Part shown: in pieces, positions 23,048 through 32,358 of the stretch | Layout of the letters: each line of letters starts with the position of its first letter | Position numbering within the stretch: position 1 is the stretch's first letter | NCBI GenBank assembly: GCA_022559985.1 | Contig: JAFJTR010000137.1 | Span: 1 to 47,296 of the forward strand | Origin: Parastagonospora avenae f. sp. tritici 18332-5 | Taxonomy: Eukaryota; Ascomycota; Dothideomycetes; Pleosporales; Phaeosphaeriaceae | Length of the DNA stretch: 47,296 bases | Direction: 5' to 3' | The notes under the pieces: model-generated | The model's database searches: none | What the model saw: the letters and a program-made list of their open reading frames with translations, nothing else | What the model was told of the DNA's origin: nothing | Made by a program: the position numbers and the translations under genes

Positions 23048-23695
23048 TATTTATGCGCGCACGAGAGCTGTAGTTTCTACTCGTCAGGCAGCCTTGTTAA
23101 GTAGCCGCACGACAGTAGTGCTGACATTTGCAAGTTAAGTACATGTCAACGCTGCGGGGCACCGGGCGTAATCAACGTCGCGTTGGCGTCGTCCAGGATG
23201 GCATTCCCTCCTCACACATCGCAAAATCCTAAAAATATTCATCGGCTGACACATGGTGAAACACACTCTCTCCATACCCAGCGCAAAAGAGACGCAAAAA
23301 GTAAAGCTCAGGCGAATCCCCGCTCTATTTATTACTGGTGATCGAACTTGCGTTACGATATCTTTCTGAAAATGCCCCGCTGAGCTCGAGAATTTAACCG
23401 CTCGAGCTTGCGATGAGGTCTTGCTGAACTGATTGGTATGTATACTACTATGTAAATGTTGCGTTGTGGCAGAAAGTTATGATGTTTGAAGAAGGGACAG
23501 TAGTGGACGTGAATTAGTTGCTGCGCAGGAATGCGGGAAGCGGCGCGCGTTGACTCTTTCACCTGCACATGTGAGTTTCGACAAAAACATCCATGCGGGG
23601 TCGGTCGGACCGAACTAAAGAGCTCGTGCAGATTGTTTAAATTGCATTGAGTGTCTTTATGACTACGAAAGTGGAAGGATTTAACTCACGAGCTC
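23048..23695. other. intergenic region, no gene seen
   Basis: 648 bp between the start of the monooxygenase and the end of the GCP5-like gene; holds the monooxygenase promoter. Nothing else recognisable. Confidence 0.6.
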
Positions 23696-26353
23696 TCATG
23701 ACGCGCGCAGCTTCTTGTCCTTCCACTCCAGGCGCTCCGCCAATTGTTCCCACGCAGGTTCTGCGCCTACCCTGCCTACACTTCTCAGCCCTGCGGTGAC
23801 GAATGGAAGGAGTCTATCAAATTCGGTGTCGATGAAACGAAGTGACTCCATGGGACTTCGTTGTGCTGCTTCCTCAACAACCTTTGGTGATCGCGTCTCG
23901 TGGTGATCGTCTTCCGCGTCCGAATCCGAATTCGAGTCCGACAGCTCTGCGGTCGCGGCGATGAACGTCGCATCCCTTTGCCATATCGATCTGGTTTTCC
24001 TCGTGTCTGCGCCTCTTGTGCTTTGGTCGCGACCAATCGCTACCGTCTTGGCGAAGAGCACGCTGAGATCCAATATCTCGATCACTGCCTTGTGTATCGG
24101 TTTCACAACTTTCAACAACAAAGCTCGCGTTTCTAGCTTTGTGACGTACTTGAGATGTGCCTGTGCCATCTCGTCAATGTCTTCCGCTTTCTCCATCTGG
24201 GCGTCCATGTCTCGGGTCGTGAAGAATATGACCGTTTCCGTGAGATACGAGCGTAGTGTATCCGCGAACCAGATCAAACGATGCTGCATTCTGTATGTGA
24301 GCTGAGCCCGCGCAGATCTTGGCTGAAGACCTCGGCCGGGTCTTGCGCGCTGGAGCAAGTACTTCGCACGGTAAGATTGCAGCAAGAAGGTCAAGACTTG
24401 CTGGTAGACGGGAAGGGAGGAGCGCTGAATTATGTTCTGGATTGGCCAAGAGAGAGCATAGTCGAGCGACACCGCAGCTAGATCCTTGACAGACTGGCTG
24501 GTCGTCTTCACTTTGGAGCAGCGAGCGACAATTCTCTCAGCATCCTGGTGAGGCATCACAGTGCTGAATATGGTGCGTGTGATTTCGGTCAGGACATATC
24601 GGTCATTCCAACCCCTCCGACCTCCGTCCATGCGTTCGAACAATGCGTTGGCAAAGTCCTCGAAGACTGCCCCATTCTTGCCGAGATACAGTGTTTCGAG
24701 AATGACTGATGTGCGCATGAGACCGCTGGTCTCGACAAGGTGCTGTCGAAGCACAGATGAGGCTTGTGAGTATTTACTCTGCATCCAGCGATCGAAAGCG
24801 GCCTGAAAGAGCTCGGCGAATGGGGGCACTGGCACCTCATCTGATAGACCACACACAGCCTCGTGGTCAAGTCGCGGCTCACTTCCAGACGGTTGCGCGC
24901 CTGCTCCACGTATTCCCAGCTCTTTCAGAAAGATGATACTTTTCCCGGTGTTGAAAATCTTCTTGACGGCAGGTTGTAGGAACGAAGGGCACTGTAAATT
25001 GTTTTGCGCGTCCCGGCGCAGGACGTAACGGTCATGCCATAGTGAGGCGGCATCGCTGCAGGAGTCGCTTTCGAAGACGAAGAACGTCTCGTCGTTGGCT
25101 CCCAACTCGCCAGCTTCCATCCACTTCCGGATAGGTTTGAGGTATGTCTGTAGACAGTCGGAAAACACAGAAGAGAGATACTGGAACGATCTGATTTCTA
25201 GCATCAATTGAGCGAGGTTGATTTGGTTGAAAAGCGACTCTAGGTGACTGAAAGGATTCACAAGCAATGCAGCCTCGACGTCCGAAGTCAAATGTGCCAG
25301 ACGAAGAAGCGGCGCGGACATGGAGCGCAATTCCGTGTGTAATTGAAGTAGACTCACTGCTACTGGTGAAATCGGCGTTAAGTTTCGTTGTTGCACGTCT
25401 GCAAGAGCGCGATCGAAGGCGATGAGGCGCGTTCTGACTGTCGACTCGAAGGTCTGGATGAGGGGTAGCGTTTGCGGCCGCTCAGTCCACTGTCGCAAGC
25501 GATAGACGTCTCTGCCGATGGTGACTAGCTCTGAAAGGAGATGTTGTACTGTGTTGGACATCGCAGAGGCAAGGACATATTGAGGGTTGATGCGAACGCT
25601 GCTTTGCTGAGGATCGAGCTTGTAAAGACTGGTTTGAAGCCCTGCGAGCATAAACAATGTCTCTCGAAGCATCTGAAGTTCGGTCATCTCTGTCACTGAA
25701 CCGTCTACTACCGATGGACTATTCCAAAACTGGGCTGCCTCAAGGTCTTTGGACAGACTCTCTTCCGTTGACAGCACGCAGGCGGTGGGGTCGTAAGTGT
25801 CGTCTTCGTCAACACTGGTCGGCGGCGACACCTTCGCTTTTGCCCGTTTCTTCGAAGCTCGCTCATCACCTGACGACTCGACTGCATAATCAATGTCCTT
25901 CCAGATGTCTTCATCGCTGTAAGGGTCATTCTCTAGGATCTCATCCCACATCAAAGGAAGCTCGGGGGTGGGAGGCCGCAACAGCTCCAGGGCTTCAACC
26001 CTGGTGTTCTCCAGGGGCCGATCAGACAACAGTAACAAAATCGACAGGATGTCCGGGGTAAATTTGCTTGCTCGTGATTCTAATTTCTGCAGCCGCGATT
26101 TTAGGGCATCGGCAAGATCGTCGCGGTTCTTGATGCGGAACTTCTCATCCAGGCCAGCATATGTAGACACAACATCGAACTGATTAGTGCGCGCATATTG
26201 GTAACCGCGCAGTCCACGCGAGGCAATATCTTTGGCGTGTTTGTAAGCCTGTCTATTAGTGGCCGGATCGAAGTGCAGGATGGACTGTATCAGATCGTCG
26301 GTGAGGGCTGAGCCTCGTGCATTCTGGGCCATCTGGACGCGTCGCGCATGCAC
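23696..26353 (-). CDS. gamma-tubulin complex component, GCP5-like (Spc97/Spc98 family)
   Basis: Structural subunit of the gamma-tubulin ring complex that nucleates microtubules at spindle pole bodies. Single exon, 885 residues. The N-terminal 250 or so residues include an acidic segment (NDPYSDEDIWKDIDY) like the region preceding the GRIP1 domain in GCP5 proteins. GRIP1 follows (about 250-520, with LRETLFMLAGLQT and IRSFQYLSSVF) and then GRIP2 (about 560-870, with LLQSYRAKYLLQRARPGRG and LRSYLTETVIFF). The start may be the first Met or Met8 (MAQNARGSALTDDL); the latter resembles related proteins more. GCP5 rather than GCP4 or GCP6 is judged from length and the acidic segment, with moderate certainty. 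It is divergent from the mannosyltransferase, with only 271 bp between. Confidence 0.85.
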   Translation of the reverse strand: MHARRVQMAQNARGSALTDDLIQSILHFDPATNRQAYKHAKDIASRGLRGYQYARTNQFDVVSTYAGLDEKFRIKNRDDLADALKSRLQKLESRASKFTPDILSILLLLSDRPLENTRVEALELLRPPTPELPLMWDEILENDPYSDEDIWKDIDYAVESSGDERASKKRAKAKVSPPTSVDEDDTYDPTACVLSTEESLSKDLEAAQFWNSPSVVDGSVTEMTELQMLRETLFMLAGLQTSLYKLDPQQSSVRINPQYVLASAMSNTVQHLLSELVTIGRDVYRLRQWTERPQTLPLIQTFESTVRTRLIAFDRALADVQQRNLTPISPVAVSLLQLHTELRSMSAPLLRLAHLTSDVEAALLVNPFSHLESLFNQINLAQLMLEIRSFQYLSSVFSDCLQTYLKPIRKWMEAGELGANDETFFVFESDSCSDAASLWHDRYVLRRDAQNNLQCPSFLQPAVKKIFNTGKSIIFLKELGIRGAGAQPSGSEPRLDHEAVCGLSDEVPVPPFAELFQAAFDRWMQSKYSQASSVLRQHLVETSGLMRTSVILETLYLGKNGAVFEDFANALFERMDGGRRGWNDRYVLTEITRTIFSTVMPHQDAERIVARCSKVKTTSQSVKDLAAVSLDYALSWPIQNIIQRSSLPVYQQVLTFLLQSYRAKYLLQRARPGRGLQPRSARAQLTYRMQHRLIWFADTLRSYLTETVIFFTTRDMDAQMEKAEDIDEMAQAHLKYVTKLETRALLLKVVKPIHKAVIEILDLSVLFAKTVAIGRDQSTRGADTRKTRSIWQRDATFIAATAELSDSNSDSDAEDDHHETRSPKVVEEAAQRSPMESLRFIDTEFDRLLPFVTAGLRSVGRVGAEPAWEQLAERLEWKDKKLRAS

Positions 26354-26624
26354 GTGACACTAATTGCCAAACGGGAGGGTGACGGCTGACAGTACGGATT
26401 GATGGGCTGACGCGTGGATGAAGTTGACGTGCAACGGTGCTTGCGGAGCAGCCCACTTTCCGCCCCGCTGGCGCTTGCCCTGCCAAGGCTAGACCCTGAA
26501 GACGCGCGCCTGCACGTCACTTGCTGCTGAAGACGACTCAAACACGCCATGCAAGACGTTTCGCTGGGGAGAGGGACTCTGTTCCCAGCGTTGCCAGTCT
26601 CGTCCAGACACTCTCACCATCATC
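26354..26624. promoter_or_regulatory. compact divergent promoter
   Basis: 271 bp serve both the GCP5-like gene (-) and the KTR mannosyltransferase (+). GC-rich, no TATA-like box seen on either strand, as is common for housekeeping fungal genes. Confidence 0.5.
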
Positions 26625-27940
26625 ATGGCGCTGCCCAGGAGCATGCGCTACTTGGCTGCTGCAACCCTCTGCATCTTCCTGTACCTCTTGGTGCAATTGC
26701 TGCAGTCTCCGCAGACTGAGATACAGCTCCCTATCAGCAAGCCATCGTCATTTAGACCCGCGAGCAAAGACCGCGACCCCCAATTGGACTGTATGGCTGT
26801 CACGTGTGCTGTACTGAGGTCACATGCTAATCATGCCATGCAGCATCTGGCGAACCTGTCGGCCCTCTACGCCGAGTCGATGGCGACAACTACGCCCCAG
26901 AGAACCCCGACAGCGCGCGCATCAATGCGACCATCCTGTCTCTAGTGCGCAATGAGGAGCTAAAGGATATGCTGCAGAGCATGGCCGACCTAGAAAGGAC
27001 ATGGAATCACAAGTTCAACTATCCTTGGACCTTCTTCAACGACAAGCCCTTCACCGAGGAGTTCAAGAGGAAGACTCAGGCTGCCACAAATGCCGAGGTT
27101 CGATTTGGTACGTCACCTTGCAATGTCTGCATCATGAGCATGCGAAGCTAACAGTACATGACAGAACTGGTCCCTGCCGAGCACTGGGACATCCCCTCCT
27201 GGATCAACCCCGACCTCGTCCAAGAGTCCGTCAACCTCCTCGTTGGTCAAGGTGTGCAATACATGGAGAAGCAGTCATACCATCAGATGTGCCGGTGGAA
27301 TAGCGGCATGTTCAGCGAGCACCCGGCACTCAAGGACGTTCAATACTACTGGCGTGTCGAGCCCAACGTCCACTTCTTTTGCGACGTCGACTATGACGTA
27401 TTTCGCTGGATGCAGGACCACAACAAGACGTATGGCTTCAACATCAACATCTACGACAGCCCGGACAGTGTCGCAACGCTGTGGCCGGAGACGCAAAAGT
27501 TCCTCGTTGACCATCCGAACTATGCACACCCAAACAACGCGCGTGGGTGGCTGGAGGATGACACAAGAAGACCGGAGAACAACCGAAAAGCCAATGGCTA
27601 TTCCACGTGCCATTTCTGGTCCAACTTCGAGATTGGCGACCTAAGTTTCTGGCGCAGCAAGAAGTATCGCGACTTCTTCAACCACTTGGACCGCGCTGGT
27701 GGCTTCTTCTACGAGCGCTGGGGTGATGCACCCGTTCACAGCATCGCGCTGGGCTTGTTCGAGGACAAGAGCAAGATACACTGGTTCCGCGACATCGGAT
27801 ACCAACACATTCCCTTCTTCAACTGCCCCACCAGTCCGAAGTGCTCGGGCTGTGTTGCAGGGCGTTTTACTGACGGAGAGAAGTGGCTCAACCGAGAGGA
27901 TTGTCGGCCGCTATGGTTCAAGTACGTTGGCATGGACTGA
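26625..27940 (+). CDS. KTR/KRE2-family alpha-1,2-mannosyltransferase (GT15)
   Basis: Golgi type II membrane enzyme that adds alpha-1,2-mannose from GDP-mannose to O- and N-linked glycans of wall and secreted proteins. Exons 26625-26790, 26844-27107 and 27165-27940 give 401 residues. A short cytosolic tail and one membrane anchor (about residues 9-24, LAAATLCIFLYLLVQL) precede a stem and the GT15 domain. Family blocks are present: NATILSLVRNEEL, WNHKFNYPWTFFND, YYWRVEPNVHFFCDVDYD, CHFWSNFEI and GGFFYERWGDAPVHSIAL. Glu299 in the SNFEI block is the probable counterpart of the catalytic Glu described for yeast Kre2. The second intron has a GCTAAC branch site. Intact and of normal length. Which KTR paralogue it is cannot be told here. 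Confidence 0.93.
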
Positions 27941-28469
27941 GCTTCAGGCCATTTCATGTGTATATGCATTAAGATGTAGTAAGGTGCATCGATGTGCGAT
28001 GTGGCGTCATACATAGAGCGCATATACATAGAACTATCTGCCATTTCCACAATCATCCAAGTATGAAATTGCATTAATCGTTCCATGGTTCTGTTGCGTG
28101 GTCGGGTCCGTTCTCAAGGTTGAGCTAGTGGCTTAGTCAGGAACCGGAGCTCCGAACTCGCTGCGTGGCAGCATCGCATAGCGAAAGCACCAGCTCGACA
28201 AAATTCGCAAAACTTCATAGCACATGGTAAACATCAATTAGTCGTACTGATGGTGAGTTGAACTGTTCCATGGATCATCATCATGCACCAGATGTGATTT
28301 ATAACGTGAATTTTTGAGACGTCTATATAAAGCGCAGCAGTGCACGTGAACAAAACCCTCAAGTCGCGCAGAACTACATGAACTAACCAAAACACTCAGT
28401 CCGCATTACACAAACAACACAAGAACTAGGCGAATCCCACAATCTAGAAAAACACAACGGAAATTCAAA
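27941..28469. other. intergenic region with TATA box of next small gene
   Basis: 529 bp; first the 3' region of the mannosyltransferase, then a promoter-like part with TATATAAA at 28324-28331 followed by a CA-rich, T-poor stretch (28350-28469) typical of fungal leaders. No other gene seen. Confidence 0.55.
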
Positions 28470-28700
28470 ATGCGCCACCCAGCTGCTCCCACCATAATCG
28501 CCATCCTGCTAGGCTTCCTGATCTTCATGTTAGTCTGGGCGCGATATCGACGCGATGGACATCACGAAGGAAATCCGCATCCAGACGACGTACCTGTGCC
28601 AGCTCAATCAAATAGAGCGCTCCAATTACGAAGTGCCGAGAGATCCTCTGGCGATTCAGCATCTTCGACCGTCTTTGCGGGGGGCCAGGGATTGTCGTAA
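28470..28700 (+). CDS. putative small single-pass membrane protein
   Basis: 76 codons from an ATG in good context (TTCAAAATGCG), with a TATA box 146 bases upstream and a CA-rich leader, so transcription is likely. Residues about 8-24 (TIIAILLGFLIFMLVWA) form a membrane span followed by RYRR, which predicts a cytosolic C-terminus. The rest is polar and low in complexity. The stop overlaps a perfect donor (GTAAGT at 28699), so the true C-terminus may lie in a later exon. Its last 97 bases overlap, on the opposite strand, the end of the AT-hook gene. No family recognised. Confidence 0.45.
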   Translation: MRHPAAPTIIAILLGFLIFMLVWARYRRDGHHEGNPHPDDVPVPAQSNRALQLRSAERSSGDSASSTVFAGGQGLS

Positions 28701-29248
28701 GTACCCCCGGACAACCCATTGTCCAGGGCGGCGAAGTTGGCGGGGGGAGGGTTCGCTTCCTCCTGGAAGAGATGGTGGGGAGGAGAGGGCGGGGGAGAAG
28801 AACGAACAGAAACGAACTCGCACAGAAGCTCTGCATCCGGTGGCGAAATGGCATTCGCCTCGGACTGCTCGTCCTCGGACAACGTCAAGTCGATCACCTC
28901 CTGCGGCGAAGGAGAAGTTGCATTTTGCGCTTCACGCGTCCTTTGCAAAGACGCTGTTTGCTGCCCTCTTTCAATCTTGCGGCGCTCTTCGTAGGGAAGG
29001 ACGGCCTTTTCGTTTCGTCGACGGCGCTTGCAGGTATCCTTTGCGCCTGCGGGCCGGCCACGACCAGGACGAGGGGCGTTAAGATCGTGAAGAAGGTACT
29101 TACGTGGACGCCCAGGGCCACGCTTTGTTGATGGCGCGGGCGCGGGTGTTGGCTGCATAACAGGCCCCCGGTTGATAAAGAACCAGTTGCCATACTGGTC
29201 GAAGACCCGTTCCCATGACGAAGGGTCGAAGTTGGAGAAGGAATTCAT
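28604..29248 (-). CDS. AT-hook DNA-binding protein, otherwise unknown
   Basis: 214 residues from Met at 29248 (MNSFSNFDPSSW); the open frame runs 52 codons further upstream but that part is compositionally unlike protein. Two AT-hook cores are visible: KRGPGRPRK (about residues 43-51) and RPGRGRPAG (about 62-70), followed by the basic stretch KRRRR. These should bind the minor groove of AT-rich DNA in the nucleus. The C-terminal half is acidic and Ser/Pro-rich, containing the SUMO-interaction-like EVIDLTLSEDE. A 57-bp segment with good intron signals covers the second hook and is a multiple of three, so two isoforms are possible. Function beyond DNA binding is unknown. Confidence 0.7.
   Translation of the reverse strand: MNSFSNFDPSSWERVFDQYGNWFFINRGPVMQPTPAPAPSTKRGPGRPRKYLLHDLNAPRPGRGRPAGAKDTCKRRRRNEKAVLPYEERRKIERGQQTASLQRTREAQNATSPSPQEVIDLTLSEDEQSEANAISPPDAELLCEFVSVRSSPPPSPPHHLFQEEANPPPANFAALDNGLSGGTYDNPWPPAKTVEDAESPEDLSALRNWSALFD
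29050..29106 (-). other. possible optional in-frame intron carrying the second AT-hook
   Basis: Within the AT-hook gene, GTAAGT follows GGGCGTCCAC on the minus strand. A CTTAAC branch-like site and a CCCGCAG acceptor come 57 bp on. The segment has no stop and is a multiple of three. Removing it joins GRPR to AKDTCKRRRR and deletes the second hook. Limits are good to within a few bases. Confidence 0.4.
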
Positions 29249-30581
29249 CTTGGAGTACTTTAGTACTTTAAGATATGTCAAGAGGTGAAAAAAGAAGGAA
29301 AAATAGCACACTGGGGTGCTTTGGGATTTGTTAAGAGCTGGGTTATGGGATGGAGGATATGAGATTGGGCACGTTTTATGGCATGAAGGGGCTGGCAAGA
29401 TCACACTTCCAAAGCGTGGTTCATTTTTCGCACCAATACCAAAATGTGGTCAAGCTACGAGACGTAACGAACCCTGGTTGAGGGAACATACAGCAACCAT
29501 GAAAAGACACAGGACCGGACTAGCTGGATGTCTTCACGGCACTCAACAAGACGGAATATGCGACGATAAGGCTGTTAGGGCATTTAGCCTGGTGCATCTG
29601 ACATTGCAGCCGTGGTGCTGGTTACCACAATTGTGGTGTAGCAGAGGGGCTGAACAGAACTATGCTCCCAAGATGAACCGCAATTATCCAACCACCACCG
29701 CGCAGACCAAACCTCCAATCACGGATTCTGAATGCATACGCGATACTTTTGGACGGGTCCGGTTGTGTACCTGATTAATCATTGGTGTCATCCAGCCAGG
29801 CCGATCAAACGCCGCAGTCAGCACACTTCACAGCAACCGGAGGCGGTAACCTACGACATACATTTCCCACAAATGCCAATATCCGTATCTAAAATAACAC
29901 CACATTCGGCATCCCCATCGTCGCCGTCAATGCATCCTGAAGCTATACGTACTGCTTTAGGGCATCCGATTGGTGTCTGAGGACATGCAGCCCGAGTTAC
30001 CATTATGGTGCGCGAAGCGATCCTTGGTTCACTTGGTGTAGCGATTTGGAAACTTCTAGACGTAGTGCGCGAGATCAATGTCTGTGCGTTTTGGACCTAC
30101 TCGCTGGTTTTGCACCTGCGCTTGTAATATTCTTGGAGGAGAGGAGCATTGGGCTTTGTCGCGGTTCATCGGCGGTGCAGGTGCTGCACATGGAAGCTGC
30201 GAGGACTGGCAAAGCACAATTGCATCAAACAATCGTGGAAGCCATGTTAGAAGTGCAGGCGGACTTGCACCGTTTGAGTGACTGAAGTCTAGAGATCGCC
30301 AATTGCATGGGCAAGGCATCCGATCGCACAACTTCAGGTACTCGAAGGCTTCGGGCATCTGCAGCAGATGAAGGCCTGCGCAATCTGTACCTGCCACGCT
30401 TGAAACAATCTTGGGAAGGCCAATGCTTCACTGCATACAAGTGCAGAGAACTTTCGACTCAATCCACCGGTGGCAGGCACGGGGCTCGCACATATTCGCG
30501 AAAAAACATTCAACATTCGATCTAGACAGCAAAATAACTCGCAAAATGCATCAACTAAGCAGCAGACAACTTGTGCACCAC
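29249..30581. other. 1.3-kb gap with weak small cysteine-rich frame
   Basis: No convincing gene. A minus-strand frame ending at 29851 (bases about 29851-30000) encodes 50 residues with six cysteines (GCIDGDDGDAECG, GICGKC), which reads better than random sequence but lacks a signal peptide in the same exon. The other frames look like shadows. Confidence 0.4.
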
Positions 30582-31373
30582 TTATACGTCGCCATCCAAC
30601 TCCTCCACGACCGTCTCCTCCGAACCTACACCGTCATCCCCAGCAGTCCCATGAGTCACATCATCCCTCAACGCAATCCTCTCGTAATTCCTATAAGCAT
30701 GCGCCGCCGTATCCACACCCTGCCTCTCCAACAAGTCATTGATCCTCACCATCGTCTCGCTCACATGTTCCGCAAACTCATCCATCTCCACCTTCTCATA
30801 CAGCCTCTCGTCCAGCTCCTCACTCACGAAGCGCAACTCGTCTGAATTTAATTGGCGCAAGGCGCGGCGCGGGACGGGGTGTATGGCGTGGAAGACCGTC
30901 GCCGTCTCGGCGCGCTCGAGCGGCATATATAAGGATGCGCAGTCGAGCGGATTGAATGGGATTTCGTGGCGCGTATAGAATGGGTGAGTAGTCAGGGCGC
31001 CATCGAGCGTGAAGATCTCTCTGGGCTCTGACGGCGTTGGTGTGAGTGAGCGCGATGATGACGATGAGCCTTGGGGCGTGGACGAGCGGGACCAACGCGT
31101 GGGTTCCTGGTTCAAGATGTTGTCGAAGTATGCGTGTCTGTCTTCTCTGCGGCACATGCCTTCGTTGATGACGCGCATTGTGCGACTCAGGAGATCATCG
31201 AGGTCGTCGCGGCGAGGGACGGGGCCTGGGCTGCGATTACAAGTGTCGTATGCGGAGCTGAACATGTTTGGGCTTGTGCTGCGACGACGAGTGCCGTATC
31301 CTGAGAACATATCGGAACATGGGGCATAGAGAGATGCGGTTGGACGACGGTTGTTGCGGAAATGTCGGGGCAT
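30582..31373 (-). CDS. hypothetical protein, 263 residues
   Basis: Single exon. I chose Met at 31373 (MPRHFRNNRRP, context ACCAGCATGC). The frame opens 43 codons earlier, but a TATAAA box at 31507-31512 lies only a few bases before that upstream ATG and would put the transcript start downstream of it. The N-terminal half is Ser/Arg-rich and probably disordered (RSSTPQGSSSSSRSLTPTPS). The C-terminal half is charged and helical with coiled-coil potential (SDELRFVSEELDERLYEKVE), ending in an acidic tail (GSEETVVEELDGDV). No family recognised and no targeting signal. Confidence 0.6.
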   Translation of the reverse strand: MPRHFRNNRRPTASLYAPCSDMFSGYGTRRRSTSPNMFSSAYDTCNRSPGPVPRRDDLDDLLSRTMRVINEGMCRREDRHAYFDNILNQEPTRWSRSSTPQGSSSSSRSLTPTPSEPREIFTLDGALTTHPFYTRHEIPFNPLDCASLYMPLERAETATVFHAIHPVPRRALRQLNSDELRFVSEELDERLYEKVEMDEFAEHVSETMVRINDLLERQGVDTAAHAYRNYERIALRDDVTHGTAGDDGVGSEETVVEELDGDV

Positions 31374-31740
31374 GCTGGTGGTAGGGCAGGGTTCTTGTGT
31401 TGAGGAGATGCTTCTTGGTAAGATTATGATGAATGTGACAAGTGTTGGAAAGCAGTTGATGAGAGTTGTTCTTCTTTTTGAGAGCTGGGCTGCGCGAGGC
31501 ATGGCATTTATATGCGCTGTGTCGGGCGCCGTTCGAGATCTTCACATTCAGCAGTCGGCCTACATTGAATGCTCTTGTGGTTCCCCAGCGTCGCTGCACA
31601 TCACATCGAAGTTCATTTTGTTCCCATTGACATATCCAACGGACCGGCATATCACAGCCACATGTCCCACACGACTCTTCACATCCTCCATTCAAGGCTT
31701 CCCGTCATATGACGCCCAGATACCGCACTCCTTAATATCT
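31374..31740. other. promoter of the hypothetical gene at 30582; no gene seen
   Basis: 367 bp between two minus-strand genes. It holds the TATAAA box at 31507-31512 and the 3' end region of the next gene. Its open frames show no family features. Confidence 0.5.
31507..31512 (-). promoter_or_regulatory. TATA box of the 30582-31373 gene
   Basis: TATAAA read on the minus strand, 134 bases before the chosen ATG. It argues against the upstream ATG at 31502. Confidence 0.45.
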
Positions 31741-32358
31741 TCACTTCTCTGCCGCCGGTTCGTCACTGCCCTGCGCGTCCTTCGCAAGCACATCCGTCCC
31801 TGCCATCATTAGTCACACACCCAACCAGCCCGCACTTCACTACTCACAAACCGTCCTACGCGTCAACACATCCGCTGGCATCTCCTCATAATGCGCCTGG
31901 ATAGCCTTCAAGTTCTTGAACTGTCCATCTGCACTCATACCCGGATTCGCTTCCCTCATCTTCTCAAACGCCTCGTTCAGCAGCGTGAGAAAGTGAATCA
32001 CGTGGTCGCGGTTATACTCCGCAAACAGGCCGGTCGCATACTCGGGCATATTGTCGCAATAGGATGTGCGCTCTACAGCAGTGGCGGTCACGAGCTCGCC
32101 GCCGATGGAGAGCTGCTTTTCGATGTTGGCGACGGCATCGATGTGCTTCTTGCGCTGGGGGTGGTCGGCGGGCAGGATGCGCTCTGCCATTTCGAGCTTT
32201 TTCTGTGCGAGAGGAAGGGCTGCGGTCGCTTCGGCCATGATCTTGTTTGTGGTGCGCTTGGCCTTGCCAAAGATCCACATCGTGAGGTCGAACAGCGCGC
32301 AGTTCTTATGGTCCGGGCCGGGGGGAGCTGCTGGCGGTGTGATGAGTTCTTCGGCCAT
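31741..32358 (-). CDS. hypothetical helical protein, 189 residues, two exons
   Basis: Exons 32358-31848 and 31799-31741. The 48-bp intron has a GTGAGT donor, a GACTAAT branch site and a GCAG acceptor. Without splicing the frame stops two codons after the donor, while with it the protein ends WTDVLAKDAQGSDEPAAEK. Start chosen at AAAAATGGCC (MAEELITPPAAPP). Upstream in-frame Met codons would add a short basic, hydrophobic, mitochondrial-presequence-like piece (MFSRLALKIISC), so a targeted longer form is possible. The body is mostly amphipathic helix (ALPLAQKKLEMAERILP, HVIHFLTLLNEAFEKMRE). No family recognised. Confidence 0.6.

Noticed and set aside
31374..31502. 43-codon N-terminal extension of the hypothetical gene at 30582
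   Set aside because: A TATAAA box sits just upstream of the earlier ATG, so the transcript should begin downstream of it.
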